Shown: one piece after another, positions 1 through 10,401 of the stretch
How the letters are laid out: every line of letters starts with the position of its first letter
Numbering within the stretch: the stretch's first letter is position 1
NCBI GenBank assembly: GCA_964343605.1
Contig: CAYFKJ010000005.1
Coordinates: 124,001 to 188,000, forward strand
Direction of reading: 5' to 3'
Length of the DNA: 64,000 bases
From: CAYFKJ01 sp964343605
Lineage (GTDB): Bacteria > Pseudomonadota > Alphaproteobacteria > UBA2966
Made by a program: the position numbers and the translations under genes
The notes under the pieces: generated by a model
What the model was told of the DNA's origin: nothing
Seen by the model: the letters and a program-made list of their open reading frames with translations, nothing else
Databases searched by the model: none

Positions 1-1002
1 CAGGTGTTCCTGGAAACCGCCATCCATGTCCGCCGGCGAGATTTGCACACGGGAGGGCCGGGCCTCCACCGTCGCGCCGCCGCGCTCGTTGATCTCCTTG
101 ACCAGGCGATCCACCACCTCGTCAAAGGCGTCGAGCACATCCGTCGACTTGTCGCGGTACTGCAGTTCCAGTTCCGCGTAACCCGGCACAATGGACGGGG
201 CGCCGGGATGGACCGAGGCCCGGCCCATGGTCCAGACCGATTTCTCTCCCGCCACCTTGGGGAATTCCTCGTTGATGGCGTTGGCCAGGGCGTAAAGGGC
301 TGTGGCGGCGTCGCGCCGCCCGGCCATCATGGTGGTGCCAGCGTGGTTTTGCTGGCCGGTGAAGGTGAACTCCGTCCCGCGCAGGCCGACAATGGTGGTG
401 ACGACGCCGATCTGCAGGCCGTCCTCCTCGAGGTGCGGGCCCTGCTCGATATGCGCTTCGAGGAAGCCAAAATGGCGACCTTCTTCGAATTTGAAGCGCT
501 CGACGCCTTCCAGTCCAGCCGACGCGATGGCGTCCGCCAGCGCGACGCCGTCTTTGTCCCTCAGGCCCTCTTCCATCTCGGAGGTGAAACCGCCGCAGAA
601 GGACTGGCTGCCCATGCAGCCGAAAAAACGTGACTCCTCGTCCTGCCAGGCGATGGCGTCGACCGGCAGGCCCGCTGTTTCTGGATCCTCCGCCAGGGCG
701 CGGACGACTTCCAGGCCGTAAATCACGCCAAGCGCCCCATCGAGCCAGCCGCCGGTCGGCTGGGTGTCGGAGTGCGAGCCGATCAACAACGCTGGACCCG
801 AATTTGCGGACCGTCCCCAGACGTTGCCCAGGCCGTCCATGGCGGCATCCAGTCCGGCCTCTTCGTACTTGGACTTGAGCCAGCGCCGGGCCTCCAGGTC
901 GATTTCCGAGAGCGCCGGACGCACGACGCCGTTGCCGTGGGCGCCGAAGCTGCGCAGGGTTTTGAGGTCGTCCAGCAGGCGGTCGGCATTGATTTCGGGC
1001 AT
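1..1002 (-). CDS. Zn-dependent M20 amidohydrolase (N-carbamoyl-amino acid hydrolase / allantoate amidohydrolase family), C-terminus cut by window edge
   Basis: My translation from the ATG at 1002 stays open to base 1 (334 residues), so the gene continues past the left edge. The N-terminal half has the M20 metal signature GSHSDTQPTGGWLDGALGV near residues 75-93 (His77, metal-bridging Asp88) and QDEESRFFG near 120-128 with the catalytic and metal Glu pair. EAHIEQGPHLE follows near residue 190, typical of the HyuC/AllC branch. Family members hydrolyse N-carbamoyl amino acids, allantoate or ureidoglycolate in the cytoplasm. The ATG lies 16 bp after the stop of the cupin gene, so it is likely the last visible gene of the operon that starts at korA. 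The exact substrate cannot be read from the sequence. Confidence 0.88.
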   Translation of the reverse strand, partial: MPEINADRLLDDLKTLRSFGAHGNGVVRPALSEIDLEARRWLKSKYEEAGLDAAMDGLGNVWGRSANSGPALLIGSHSDTQPTGGWLDGALGVIYGLEVVRALAEDPETAGLPVDAIAWQDEESRFFGCMGSQSFCGGFTSEMEEGLRDKDGVALADAIASAGLEGVERFKFEEGRHFGFLEAHIEQGPHLEEDGLQIGVVTTIVGLRGTEFTFTGQQNHAGTTMMAGRRDAATALYALANAINEEFPKVAGEKSVWTMGRASVHPGAPSIVPGYAELELQYRDKSTDVLDAFDEVVDRLVKEINERGGATVEARPSRVQISPADMDGGFQEHL

Positions 1003-1018
1003 ATGCGTATTCTCTTTC

Positions 1019-1777
1019 TCAGACTAGATGGGCAAACAGGCTGTATCGTGTCCGGCCGTCGACGGCACGCGTTTTGTGGCCCTGTCCGGCGACATCCTCG
1101 CCCAAATAGATGTCGCCTGGCATGAACTTTCGCGCCTCTCCGTCGCCGTTCTCCACTTCCATGCCCCCTGTCATGTTGATGACGAACTGTCTCTGCGGCG
1201 CGTTGTGGAATCCGTGATCCAAGTCCGCCGGTTTTTCGACGATCTGATACCCTTTGAGCGGTTGGAGTTCGGTGCAAAGCCCGAGCGGCGCCTGAATGAC
1301 GTATGGGAACTCGCCTTCGACGAAGTGAGAACGGCCGTCGTCGCCGGTCATGTTCCGGGTGTACGGGAACGACGCCGGATCCGGATTTGCGAGGGATTGC
1401 CAGGGTGTATCCGGCGGTTCTCCGATTTCGATCAGGACCGTTCTCAGGGGCTTGTCGGTGGAGCCTCGGCTCTTGTGGCCCTTGCCGTAACGGTCGGTGG
1501 CGTTGAGGATGTGGCCGGGCCCGAAAGTGCGTTTCTCGCCGTCGGTAACCTCGACCTCCAACTCCCCGTCCAGCACGATGATCAGACGCTCGCGCGAGGC
1601 ATTGTGCCAATCCAGATCGAGCCCCGGCGCTGTCCAGACGAAGGCGATGGCTTTCGCCGGCAGCACCGCCGTTTCGCGTCCATGCTCGCTTTCGCTCGTG
1701 AAGTCGAACGTCACATCCTCGAAGGCGGAACTGCCGTCTTCAAGGCAGACCGTGCGGGAGGCCCGTAATCCGGACAT
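1019..1777 (-). CDS. Two-domain cupin (bicupin) protein
   Basis: A 252-residue protein with two cupin-like halves. The first has DWHNASRERLIIVLDGELEVEV followed by a GPGHIL turn. The second has FVINMTGGMEVE followed by FMPGDIYLGED and GHKTR. Cupins of this shape are small-molecule binding proteins, isomerases or dioxygenases, or sensors. The His/Glu metal set is only partly recognisable in the first half, and the second half has few metal-type histidines, so an enzymatic role is uncertain. It sits 17 bp after korB and 16 bp before the M20 amidohydrolase, all leftward, so it probably belongs to the same catabolic operon. Similarity to ureidoglycolate-type cupins would fit an M20 amidohydrolase neighbour but is inference. 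Confidence 0.75.
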   Translation of the reverse strand: MSGLRASRTVCLEDGSSAFEDVTFDFTSESEHGRETAVLPAKAIAFVWTAPGLDLDWHNASRERLIIVLDGELEVEVTDGEKRTFGPGHILNATDRYGKGHKSRGSTDKPLRTVLIEIGEPPDTPWQSLANPDPASFPYTRNMTGDDGRSHFVEGEFPYVIQAPLGLCTELQPLKGYQIVEKPADLDHGFHNAPQRQFVINMTGGMEVENGDGEARKFMPGDIYLGEDVAGQGHKTRAVDGRTRYSLFAHLV

Positions 1778-1794
1778 GTCCGTGACAGACCGGC

Positions 1795-2796
1795 CTATTC
1801 GATGGTCCAGGTGCCTTCGCCGTGGAGGCGCTCGGCTAGTTCTGCGCGCGTCAAGGGTTTGTATGGCGTATGCGATTCGACAGCGGCCCCGTAATCTTCG
1901 GCGGGTACGCAGTAGAAGACGCCCAAGGCCGTCGGCCGGTCGTCGCCTTCCATGCGGGCCAAGGCGTTGGCCATGATCCAGCTTGTTTCGTCGTGCACGG
2001 TGGCGCGTTCGGCCACGGGGCCGTCGGCTTCGGTGATCAGCGACATGGTGCCGTCGTGTTCGTTCAGCACCAGGCCCTTGTCCTTTTCCTTGCCGTACAC
2101 GAGCGGCTGGCCGTGTTCCACGCGGATCGTCAGGTCCTCGGTCGTCGTCTTGTCGGCCACGCCGCCCCAGACGCCGTCATTGTAAACGATGCAGTTCTGG
2201 TAGATCTCGAGGAAGGATGCACCCTTATGTTCGTGGGCCCGCTCCAGCATCTCCGGCAGGTGGGTGGGAAGCGTATCGGCCGACCGGGCGACGAAGCGGG
2301 CCCCGGCGCCCAGCGCGAACAGGGCGGCGTTGACCGGGTTGTCGACCGAGCCCGTCGGCGTCGAGGGCGAACGGGTGCCGGGGAACGAGGTCGGCGAATA
2401 CTGGCCCTTGGTCAGGCCGTAGATGGCGTTGTTCAGAAGCAGCAGATTGAGATCGACGTTTCGGCGCAGCGCGTGGAAGACGTGATTGCCGCCGATCGAG
2501 AGAAAATCGCCGTCGCCGCCGACGACCCAGACGTCGATGTCGGCGTTGGCCAGCTTCAGGCCCGTCGCCACCGCCGGCGCGCGGCCGTGGATGGTGTGGA
2601 AGCCGTAGCTTTCGATGTAGTAGGGGAAGCGGGCGGCGCAGCCGATACCGGAAACGAAGGCGACGTCCTTGGGCTCGGTGCCGATCTTGGCCAGGACTTT
2701 ACGCATGGCGTTGACGATGGCGTAGTCGCCGCAGCCCGGGCACCAGCGCACTTCCTGATCGGACGTGAAATCCTTGGCCGTGAGTTGCTCGTTCAT
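1795..2796 (-). CDS. korB: 2-oxoacid:ferredoxin oxidoreductase, beta subunit (2-oxoglutarate type)
   Basis: A 333-residue ThDP-binding subunit. RWCPGCGDY near residues 17-25 gives Cys19 and Cys22, SGIGCAARFP gives Cys53, and a later Cys lies in IYQNCIVYNDG; these fit the four ligands of the subunit's [4Fe-4S] cluster. The ThDP/Mg motif is GDGDFLSIGGNH near 94-105, followed by LLLNNAIYGLTKGQYSPTS. The partner korA ends one base before the ATG (stop at 2798-2800), and GGAG at the end of korA can act as ribosome-binding site, so the subunits should be translationally coupled. The complex oxidatively decarboxylates 2-oxoacids to acyl-CoA, reducing ferredoxin. Assignment to 2-oxoglutarate rests on the fused alpha subunit type. 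Confidence 0.93.
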   Translation of the reverse strand: MNEQLTAKDFTSDQEVRWCPGCGDYAIVNAMRKVLAKIGTEPKDVAFVSGIGCAARFPYYIESYGFHTIHGRAPAVATGLKLANADIDVWVVGGDGDFLSIGGNHVFHALRRNVDLNLLLLNNAIYGLTKGQYSPTSFPGTRSPSTPTGSVDNPVNAALFALGAGARFVARSADTLPTHLPEMLERAHEHKGASFLEIYQNCIVYNDGVWGGVADKTTTEDLTIRVEHGQPLVYGKEKDKGLVLNEHDGTMSLITEADGPVAERATVHDETSWIMANALARMEGDDRPTALGVFYCVPAEDYGAAVESHTPYKPLTRAELAERLHGEGTWTIE

Positions 2797-2797
2797 C

Positions 2798-4657
<1,860 letters not shown>

Positions 4658-4684
4658 CTTGCTGTTCCGTACGCGGTGGCGCGG

Positions 4685-4710
4685 AAAAAATCCTCTGCCG
4701 GGGGCAGGGG
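4685..4710 (-). terminator. Intrinsic terminator in the korA leader
   Basis: On the minus strand CCCCTGCC (4710-4703), loop CCC and GGCAGAGG (4699-4692, one G:U pair) form an 8-bp stem followed by A and six T residues (4690-4685). It lies 160 bp past the stop of the GS-like gene and 27 bp before the korA ATG. No room remains for a promoter between it and korA, so korA transcription must either pass it or be attenuated there. Confidence 0.65.
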
Positions 4711-4869
4711 GGCGCCGCCACTTATTTTGGGGTTACGACCGGTTCATGTAGCAACAATAAAACCTATGCGATGACACGATCCGTTTGTCGGGCAACTCTA
4801 TACCTTTTCAGTAAACAGCCAAACAATATTCGAGCGCTATTTGCGGGCGAATTACTCAGCGTCTGTATA

Positions 4870-6336
4870 TTAGAAAAGGGTAAAGTACTCCCGGTGTTCC
4901 CAATCAGTAACGGACGATAGGAATCGGGAAACCTCCGCCTCCTTGATCGTCAGCAGATAGTCGATGAACTGATCGCCCATGGCAGCATGGAACATCTCAT
5001 TGCCGCGCAGAGCCGAGATCGCCTGCATCAGGCTTTGCGGCAGCCGGGTGGCGTCGTCCTCGTACGGCGTATCGGTGGGCGCGCCCGGGTCGCGCTGCTG
5101 CCGAATGCCGTCCAGGCCCGCGAATATCTGAGACGCGAGGTAAAGGTAGGGATTGGCGGCCGGCTCGCCGACCCGGTTCTCGATCCGCGTCGCCGGGTCG
5201 TCCGGTTCGGCGACGGCGCGGATCATGGCGCCCTTGTTGTCGCGGCCCCAGGTCAGGCGGTCCGGCGCCAGCGCATAAGGCTGGAAGCGCTTGTAACCGT
5301 TGATGGTCGGCGTGGTGAAGACCGAGGCGGCCGCCGCGTGCTCCAGCAGGCCGCCGACGAACCAGCGGCCCGTATCGGACAGCACGGCGTCCCGGTCGTT
5401 TGTCATCAGGGCGTTGGTCTTGTCCGACCGGTTCCACAACGACTGGTGCAGGTGCCAGCCATTGGAAAACATGTTGGGCAGTCCGGGGCGGCACATGAAG
5501 CTGGCGTGATAGCCTTCGCGCCGGCAGACCTGTTTCACGGCGCTGCGCAACAGCACCATGGTATCGGCGGCTTCCAATCCGCCCATGGGATGCAGTGTGA
5601 TCTCGAACTGGCTCGGTCCGAACTCGACTTCCATGGACCGCAAGGGCAGGCCGAGGTCGATCAGGTTGCGGCGGATGGTCGAAAGAATGCCCTCGGCCTC
5701 GTCGAAGCGCTGCTCCGTCAGATACTGGAAACCGTGGTTGACGAAGCTGACGTCCGGCGGCGTGCCGGGCTGGCCGGCGTCCTCCGCGGCGGTCTTGGCG
5801 TCGTCCAGGGTGAAGAGCGAAAACTCGACCTCCAAGCCGGCGAGGTAGTCGTAGCCCTCCGCCGCCAGATCAGCCAGGCCCTTCCGCAGAACGGCGCGGG
5901 TCGAGAAGGGAACGGGCGTTCCGTTGCTGAGATAGATGTCGCACAGCAGCCAACCCGTGCCCGGCGACCAGGACAGGCGGCGGAAGCTGGTGGGATCGGG
6001 CACCATGATGATGTCGCCGGCGCCACTCAACTCGTCGATGCCGAAGCCGCCGCCGGCTGAAAACACCGGAAAGACGGAGCGGTGCGAAGTGTCCTTGGCC
6101 AGGAGACTCGACGTCATGGTGCAGCCGTTGCGCATGGCTGAAACCAGATCCGCCGCCTCGATCGATTTGCCGCGCAGCAAGCCGTGTTGGTCCGCGAACG
6201 ACAGGCGGACGGTCTCCAGGCCTTGGCTTTCGATCTGCTTGATCAGACGCTCGGCGGAGGCGCGCTCGACGTCGCTCCACAAGCCGTGCTGTTCAACGAA
6301 GCCAGTGCGGCCGCCGTCGTCCGACAACAAACTCAT
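4870..6336 (-). CDS. Glutamine synthetase-like ligase (gamma-glutamyl amide synthetase type)
   Basis: A 488-residue GS-fold protein starting MSLLSDDGG at 6336. The open frame extends 92 codons further upstream, but that part is antisense-like and overlaps the Rieske gene; the ATGA overlap with the Rieske stop supports 6336. GS hallmarks include LEVEFSLF, EVEFGPSQFEITLHP, the ATP/ammonia-site stretch SNGWHLHQSL, and NGYKRFQPYALAPDRLTWGRDN. It departs from housekeeping GlnA: the adenylylation-loop tyrosine region is not recognisable and the nucleotide-binding segment differs. Relatives in catabolic loci gamma-glutamylate amines such as anilines, ethanolamine or polyamines. Coupling to a Rieske oxygenase supports a role in activating an amine substrate; the substrate is unknown. 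Confidence 0.8.
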   Translation of the reverse strand: MSLLSDDGGRTGFVEQHGLWSDVERASAERLIKQIESQGLETVRLSFADQHGLLRGKSIEAADLVSAMRNGCTMTSSLLAKDTSHRSVFPVFSAGGGFGIDELSGAGDIIMVPDPTSFRRLSWSPGTGWLLCDIYLSNGTPVPFSTRAVLRKGLADLAAEGYDYLAGLEVEFSLFTLDDAKTAAEDAGQPGTPPDVSFVNHGFQYLTEQRFDEAEGILSTIRRNLIDLGLPLRSMEVEFGPSQFEITLHPMGGLEAADTMVLLRSAVKQVCRREGYHASFMCRPGLPNMFSNGWHLHQSLWNRSDKTNALMTNDRDAVLSDTGRWFVGGLLEHAAAASVFTTPTINGYKRFQPYALAPDRLTWGRDNKGAMIRAVAEPDDPATRIENRVGEPAANPYLYLASQIFAGLDGIRQQRDPGAPTDTPYEDDATRLPQSLMQAISALRGNEMFHAAMGDQFIDYLLTIKEAEVSRFLSSVTDWEHREYFTLF

Positions 6337-7646
6337 GCCTTGCCCGCCCAGGCGGAGCGCTCGCGCCGCGCGGCATCGACGGTGGGCCAGTACGTGGACC
6401 AGGAGGCGGGCTCGCCGATGGTGTCGACGGCGGGCGGCCCCTTGACGCCGCTGACGTCGGGCCGGGGAACTTCCGACGGCATGTTGCCGCCGTTCTGCAT
6501 CGCATTGACCGCCTGGATCAGCAATCGGCGGTTGGCCGTGATGGCCTTGTCGGAGGTGCCCAGTTGCTCGACCGTACGGTCCTGGATCGGACCCAGCGAT
6601 TCCACCGCCCACTGGTCGTGCACGTTGATATCCATGCCCATGCCGGTGTAGGTCCGGTCCTTCTGCTCCTTGGGGTCGAAGCCGTAGTTGTTGGACTTGT
6701 TGAGGCGCGGCATGTAGTCGGGCAGTTCATAAAGCTCGAGCCGCTGCTCCCGCATCAAGGCCTTGTCCACCGTCTCGTTGAAATCTGTGAAGATGGCGTA
6801 CCAGTAAGAATGTTCGTCATCGACGGGGACGTGCCACTGGGTGATGATCATGTTGTTGCTCATGGGGATGACGATGGCTTGCGGGAACAGCAGGTTGGTG
6901 ATGCGGATATGGGTGTGTTGATCGTCGATCTCGCGCCGCGACAGGATCCTGAGGCCGTAATTCGTGTCCTCAACGTCGATGATCGGTCGGGGGAAGTCGC
7001 GCAGGACCTGGGTGACGGGGATGTCGGCGCCGTCGGTATCGTCGCGGAACTGCTTGCCGTAGCCTTCAGACGGTTTTTCGTCCTCGAAGAAGCGGTGCAG
7101 GAAGGAGGCGTGGGCCGGATCGATGCCGACCTCAAGGACTTGCAGCCAATTGCACTCCAGAAAACCCTTAAAGGCGAAAGTGTAGGCATCGGGTGCGGTG
7201 AAACAGTCGAGATCGGGGAAGGGCGGCGGGTCGCCTTCCCCCATGTAGGCGAAGACGATGCCGTTGCGCTCCTCGCACGGGTAGGCGGTGTAGCGGACTT
7301 TCTGGTGAAAGGTGCTGCCGTCGGGTTCAGCCGGTTGCTCCAGGCACTTGCCGTGGACGTCGAACAGCCAGCCGTGGAAGGGACAGCGCAGGCCCCCGTC
7401 TTCGACCCGGCCGAAGCACATGTCGGCGCCGCGGTGGGGACAGTGTTTGCCCACGAGGCCGTAACGGCCGTCGTCGTCCTTGAACAACACCAGGTCCTCG
7501 CCCAGCAAACGCACGGACTTTACCGGGCGCTCGCCCGCCAGTTCCTCGGTCAGAGCGGCCGGCTGCCAGTAGCGGCGCAGGACCTTGCCGCCCGGCGTGC
7601 CTGGTCCGCTTTCGGTGAGAAGTCTGTTCTGTTCCGCGCTCAACAT
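6333..7646 (-). CDS. Rieske [2Fe-2S] non-haem iron oxygenase, phthalate dioxygenase-like
   Basis: A 437-residue oxygenase. The Rieske domain has Cys69-x-His71 and Cys88-x2-His91 (KHCPHRGAD and RCPFHGW). The catalytic domain has LEVGIDPAHASFLHRF, giving the mononuclear-iron ligands His179 and His184 beside Asp176. The N-terminus, with GTPGGKVLRRYWQPAAL, is typical of the phthalate 4,5-dioxygenase/VanA-like group of single-component-type oxygenases. Such enzymes hydroxylate aromatics or N/O-dealkylate them using electrons from a reductase or ferredoxin. No reductase gene is present in the window. It is first in the leftward cluster and overlaps the GS-like gene by 4 bp (ATGA), so the two products probably act together. 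Confidence 0.9.
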   Translation of the reverse strand: MLSAEQNRLLTESGPGTPGGKVLRRYWQPAALTEELAGERPVKSVRLLGEDLVLFKDDDGRYGLVGKHCPHRGADMCFGRVEDGGLRCPFHGWLFDVHGKCLEQPAEPDGSTFHQKVRYTAYPCEERNGIVFAYMGEGDPPPFPDLDCFTAPDAYTFAFKGFLECNWLQVLEVGIDPAHASFLHRFFEDEKPSEGYGKQFRDDTDGADIPVTQVLRDFPRPIIDVEDTNYGLRILSRREIDDQHTHIRITNLLFPQAIVIPMSNNMIITQWHVPVDDEHSYWYAIFTDFNETVDKALMREQRLELYELPDYMPRLNKSNNYGFDPKEQKDRTYTGMGMDINVHDQWAVESLGPIQDRTVEQLGTSDKAITANRRLLIQAVNAMQNGGNMPSEVPRPDVSGVKGPPAVDTIGEPASWSTYWPTVDAARRERSAWAGKA

Positions 7647-7690
7647 TTCGTGTCTTACTCCGTCCGGCAGCCTGATCGATAATAGGATAA

Positions 7691-7711
7691 TTGGAATTAT
7701 TATCAGTCCAA
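7691..7711. promoter_or_regulatory. Possible operator: short inverted repeat in an AT-rich divergent region
   Basis: TTGGA (7691-7695) and TCCAA (7707-7711) are inverted around AT-rich DNA in the 121-bp gap between the Rieske gene and the ankyrin gene. The arms are short, so chance is a real alternative. The gap as a whole is much more AT-rich than its neighbours and should hold promoters for both genes. Confidence 0.25.
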
Positions 7712-7767
7712 CAAAAATAGTTTTAGATTAAAACTAATTTGAGCGCAATGTTAGGAGTGGAAAATTC

Positions 7768-8445
7768 ATGGTGAAACTGTTGGCGTTGGCGACCGCAACC
7801 TGGTTGGCTTTGACAATTGGTCCGGCGCAGGCCCAGACCGCACCAAGCTCGATTCAGGTGGCCGCATACGATGGCCTCCACCGTGCGGCTTATCTAAACG
7901 ACATTGCCGAGATTCGCCGGCTCGCTGCGACGGGTGCAAATCTGGAAGCCCGTGACGGTTCGGGCCGCACGCCCCTTCACGTCGCCGCCTTTCAGTCCCA
8001 TGAGAGCGCTGTGGCGGCGCTGGTGGAGGCGGGTGCTGACGCCAACGCCCTGGAGCACCAGGACTACGACATTGTCACCATCGCCGCCGTGGCCGACGAC
8101 GTGCCGATGCTTAAGCAGGCGCTTGCGGCGGGTTGCCGTCCCGGCAACATCACCAGCCCCTACGAGGGCACGGCGCTGATCGCCGCCGCCCACCTCGGCC
8201 ATGTCGAGGTGGTCGAAACCTTGATCGCCGCCGGCGCACCGCTCGACCATGTCAACAACCTGCACTGGACGGCGCTGATCGAGTCCGTGGTCCTCGGCGA
8301 TGGCGGCCCCGCCCACGTCGCCGTCGCCCGCGCCCTAATCGAGGCCGGCGCCGACGTCACCCTCACCGACCGCGAAGGCCTGACGCCCCTGGAACTGGCC
8401 AAGCGCCGGGATTACATGGAGATGGTGAAGCTGTTCGGGGAGTGA
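7768..8445 (+). CDS. Exported ankyrin-repeat protein
   Basis: A 225-residue protein beginning with a clear signal peptide (MVKLLALATATWLALTIGPAQA, cleavage near AQA-Q). About five ankyrin repeats follow, including GSGRTPLHVAAFQSHESAVAALVEAGADANA, EGTALIAAAHLGHVEVVETLIAAGAPLD and EGLTPLELAKRRDYMEMVKLF. Ankyrin repeats bind other proteins; periplasmic examples in Proteobacteria include AnkB-like helpers of catalase. No partner is evident here: neighbours are a divergent Rieske gene and convergent prfC. Start chosen at the ATG preceded by TTAGGAGTGG, a good ribosome-binding site. Confidence 0.85.
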   Translation: MVKLLALATATWLALTIGPAQAQTAPSSIQVAAYDGLHRAAYLNDIAEIRRLAATGANLEARDGSGRTPLHVAAFQSHESAVAALVEAGADANALEHQDYDIVTIAAVADDVPMLKQALAAGCRPGNITSPYEGTALIAAAHLGHVEVVETLIAAGAPLDHVNNLHWTALIESVVLGDGGPAHVAVARALIEAGADVTLTDREGLTPLELAKRRDYMEMVKLFGE

Positions 8446-8462
8446 CTGGCACCACTCTCGAT

Positions 8463-8691
8463 CGTCATTCCGGCGAATGCCGGAATCCAGTTTTCTTGTG
8501 TCTGAAGCAAGCGCGAAACTGACGTTCAGCATGGATCCCGGATCAAGTCCGGGATGACGTTTGTGCTCTAGGATTTTCTCTCCTTCGTCATTCCCGCGAT
8601 AGCGGGAATCCACTCCGTAGCGCCCCCGTTTGCGAAGCCGGCGAGGAACTTGGCGCTCTGGCATGGATCCCGGATCAAGTCCGGGATGACG
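8463..8691. repeat. Array A of alternating palindromic repeats (two doublets)
   Basis: Four palindromic units at 8463-8489, 8532-8559, 8586-8612 and 8664-8691. Units 1 and 3 read CGTCATTCC-stem-GGAATCCA in the plus sense. Units 2 and 4 read TGGATCCCGGA ... TCCGGGATGACG, which is the same outer consensus in the opposite sense with a different stem. The order is type 1 forward, type 2 reverse, twice. The array fills the gap between the convergent ankyrin and prfC genes. This matches the organisation of REP doublets (BIME/REPIN). Confidence 0.85.
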
Positions 8692-8704
8692 GTGGTCTTT
8701 ACGG

Positions 8705-10279
8705 CTACCGCTGGTAATCCTTCACGTCGGAGAACGTGATGTCGGGGTTGCGGTCGATTTCGTAGTTCAGCATGAAGGCCGATTCGGCCATGAAGACGGG
8801 CGCGCCGTCGAGGTCTTCGGCCATGTCGGCGCGTTTGCGGGTGACGAACTTATCGAGTTCCGCCTTGTTGTCGGAGCTGACCCAGCGGCCGGCGGAAAAG
8901 CGCGAGGGCTCGAAGCCGACCGGCAGGTTGTACTCATTCTTCATGCGCTCGACCAAAACATCGAGCTGCAGCGCGCCGACCACGCCGATGATGGGCGGCG
9001 AGCCGTCGATGGGGGCGAAGACCTGGACGACGCCTTCCTCGGCGAGCTGTTGCATGGCCTCCTTCATCTTCTTGGCTTTCATGGCGTCCTCGAGCCGGAC
9101 GCGGCGCAGGATCTCCGGCGCGAAACTGGGGACGCCCCGGAAGTTTATGTCCTCGCCGTCGGTCAGGGTGTCGCCGATCCTCAGCGTGCCGTGGTTGGGG
9201 ATGCCGACGACGTCGCCGGCCACCGCTTCCTCGGCCAGCGCCCGGTCCTGGGCGAAGAAGAACTGCGGCGTGTTGATGCTGATGGACTTGCTGGTACGCA
9301 TCAGCTTGGCCCGCATGCCGCGCGTGAGCTTCCCCGAACAGACCCGCATGAAGGCGATGCGGTCGCGGTGGTTGGGGTCCATGTTCGCCTGGATCTTGAA
9401 AACGAAGCCGGTCATGCCGTCTTCGCCGGGCTCGACGGTACGGGTATCGGCGACCTGGGCCCGGGGGGCGGGCGCGATGTCCACGAGCGTATCGATCAGG
9501 TCGCGGATGCCAAAGTCGCGAAGCGCGCTGCCGAACAACACGGGCGAGAGATGCCCCTCGAGGTAGCTTTCGAGGTCGAACTCGCGGCAGGCTTCCTGCG
9601 CCAGCATGATGCTCTCGACGGCGGCGTCGGCGTCGGTCGACGGCAAGAGGGCGAACACCGCCTCATCGTCCGGTCCGGCGACGTCGAGTCCCTCCTCCTC
9701 GGCATCGAGCTGGCGGACCCGGTTCTTTTTCAGGTCATAGACACCGGCGAACGACCGTCCCTGACCAATCGGCCAGTTCACCGGCGCGGTATCCAGCGCC
9801 AGGGTGGTCTCGATTTCGTCCAGCAGTTCGAAGGGGTCCCGGCCCTCGCGATCGAGCTTGTTGACGAAGGTTATGATGGGGATGTCGCGCAGCCGGCAGA
9901 TCTCGAACAGCTTCTGCGTCCGCGCCTCGATGCCCTTGGCCGCGTCGATCACCATCACCGCCGAATCGACGGCGCTGAGGGTGCGGTAGGTATCCTCCGA
10001 AAAATCCTCGTGGCCCGGCGTATCCAGCAGGTTGAAGACGCAGCCGCCGTAATTGAACGTCATCACCGACGTCATGACCGAGATGCCGCGGTCGGCTTCG
10101 ATCTTCATCCAGTCCGAACGCGTCTGGCGGCGGTTGGCCTTGGCCTTGACCTCGCCGGCGAGCTGGATGGCGCCGCCGAACAGCAGCATCTTCTCGGTCA
10201 GCGTCGTCTTGCCGGCGTCCGGGTGCGAAATGATGGCGAAACTTCGCCGCGGCGCGGTGAGGTGGGTTTGTCGGTTCAT
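8705..10279 (-). CDS. prfC: Peptide chain release factor 3
   Basis: A 524-residue translational GTPase, the usual RF3 length, starting MNRQTHLTAPRRSFAI at 10279. An upstream in-frame ATG at 10384 would add 35 residues with no family counterpart. G1 is SHPDAGKTT (residues 18-26), followed by RRQTRSDWMKIEADRGISVMTSVM, the RF3-type switch I, then LLDTPGHEDFSEDTYRTL (G3) and TFVNKLDREG (G4). RF3 removes RF1 and RF2 from the ribosome after termination. The gene is monocistronic: divergent from an SDR gene, with repeat array A just past its stop. Confidence 0.96.
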   Translation of the reverse strand: MNRQTHLTAPRRSFAIISHPDAGKTTLTEKMLLFGGAIQLAGEVKAKANRRQTRSDWMKIEADRGISVMTSVMTFNYGGCVFNLLDTPGHEDFSEDTYRTLSAVDSAVMVIDAAKGIEARTQKLFEICRLRDIPIITFVNKLDREGRDPFELLDEIETTLALDTAPVNWPIGQGRSFAGVYDLKKNRVRQLDAEEEGLDVAGPDDEAVFALLPSTDADAAVESIMLAQEACREFDLESYLEGHLSPVLFGSALRDFGIRDLIDTLVDIAPAPRAQVADTRTVEPGEDGMTGFVFKIQANMDPNHRDRIAFMRVCSGKLTRGMRAKLMRTSKSISINTPQFFFAQDRALAEEAVAGDVVGIPNHGTLRIGDTLTDGEDINFRGVPSFAPEILRRVRLEDAMKAKKMKEAMQQLAEEGVVQVFAPIDGSPPIIGVVGALQLDVLVERMKNEYNLPVGFEPSRFSAGRWVSSDNKAELDKFVTRKRADMAEDLDGAPVFMAESAFMLNYEIDRNPDITFSDVKDYQR

Positions 10280-10401
10280 GGGGCGTCTTGGGGAGTTTCT
10301 TGCGTCTCGGGCCGATTGCGGGCCAAATTCGGGTTCGGTCCGTTGGAGGCCGCATCTTATAAGCCCACTGGACGCCCAAGGCAACGAAAGCGGAGAGGAC
10401 G

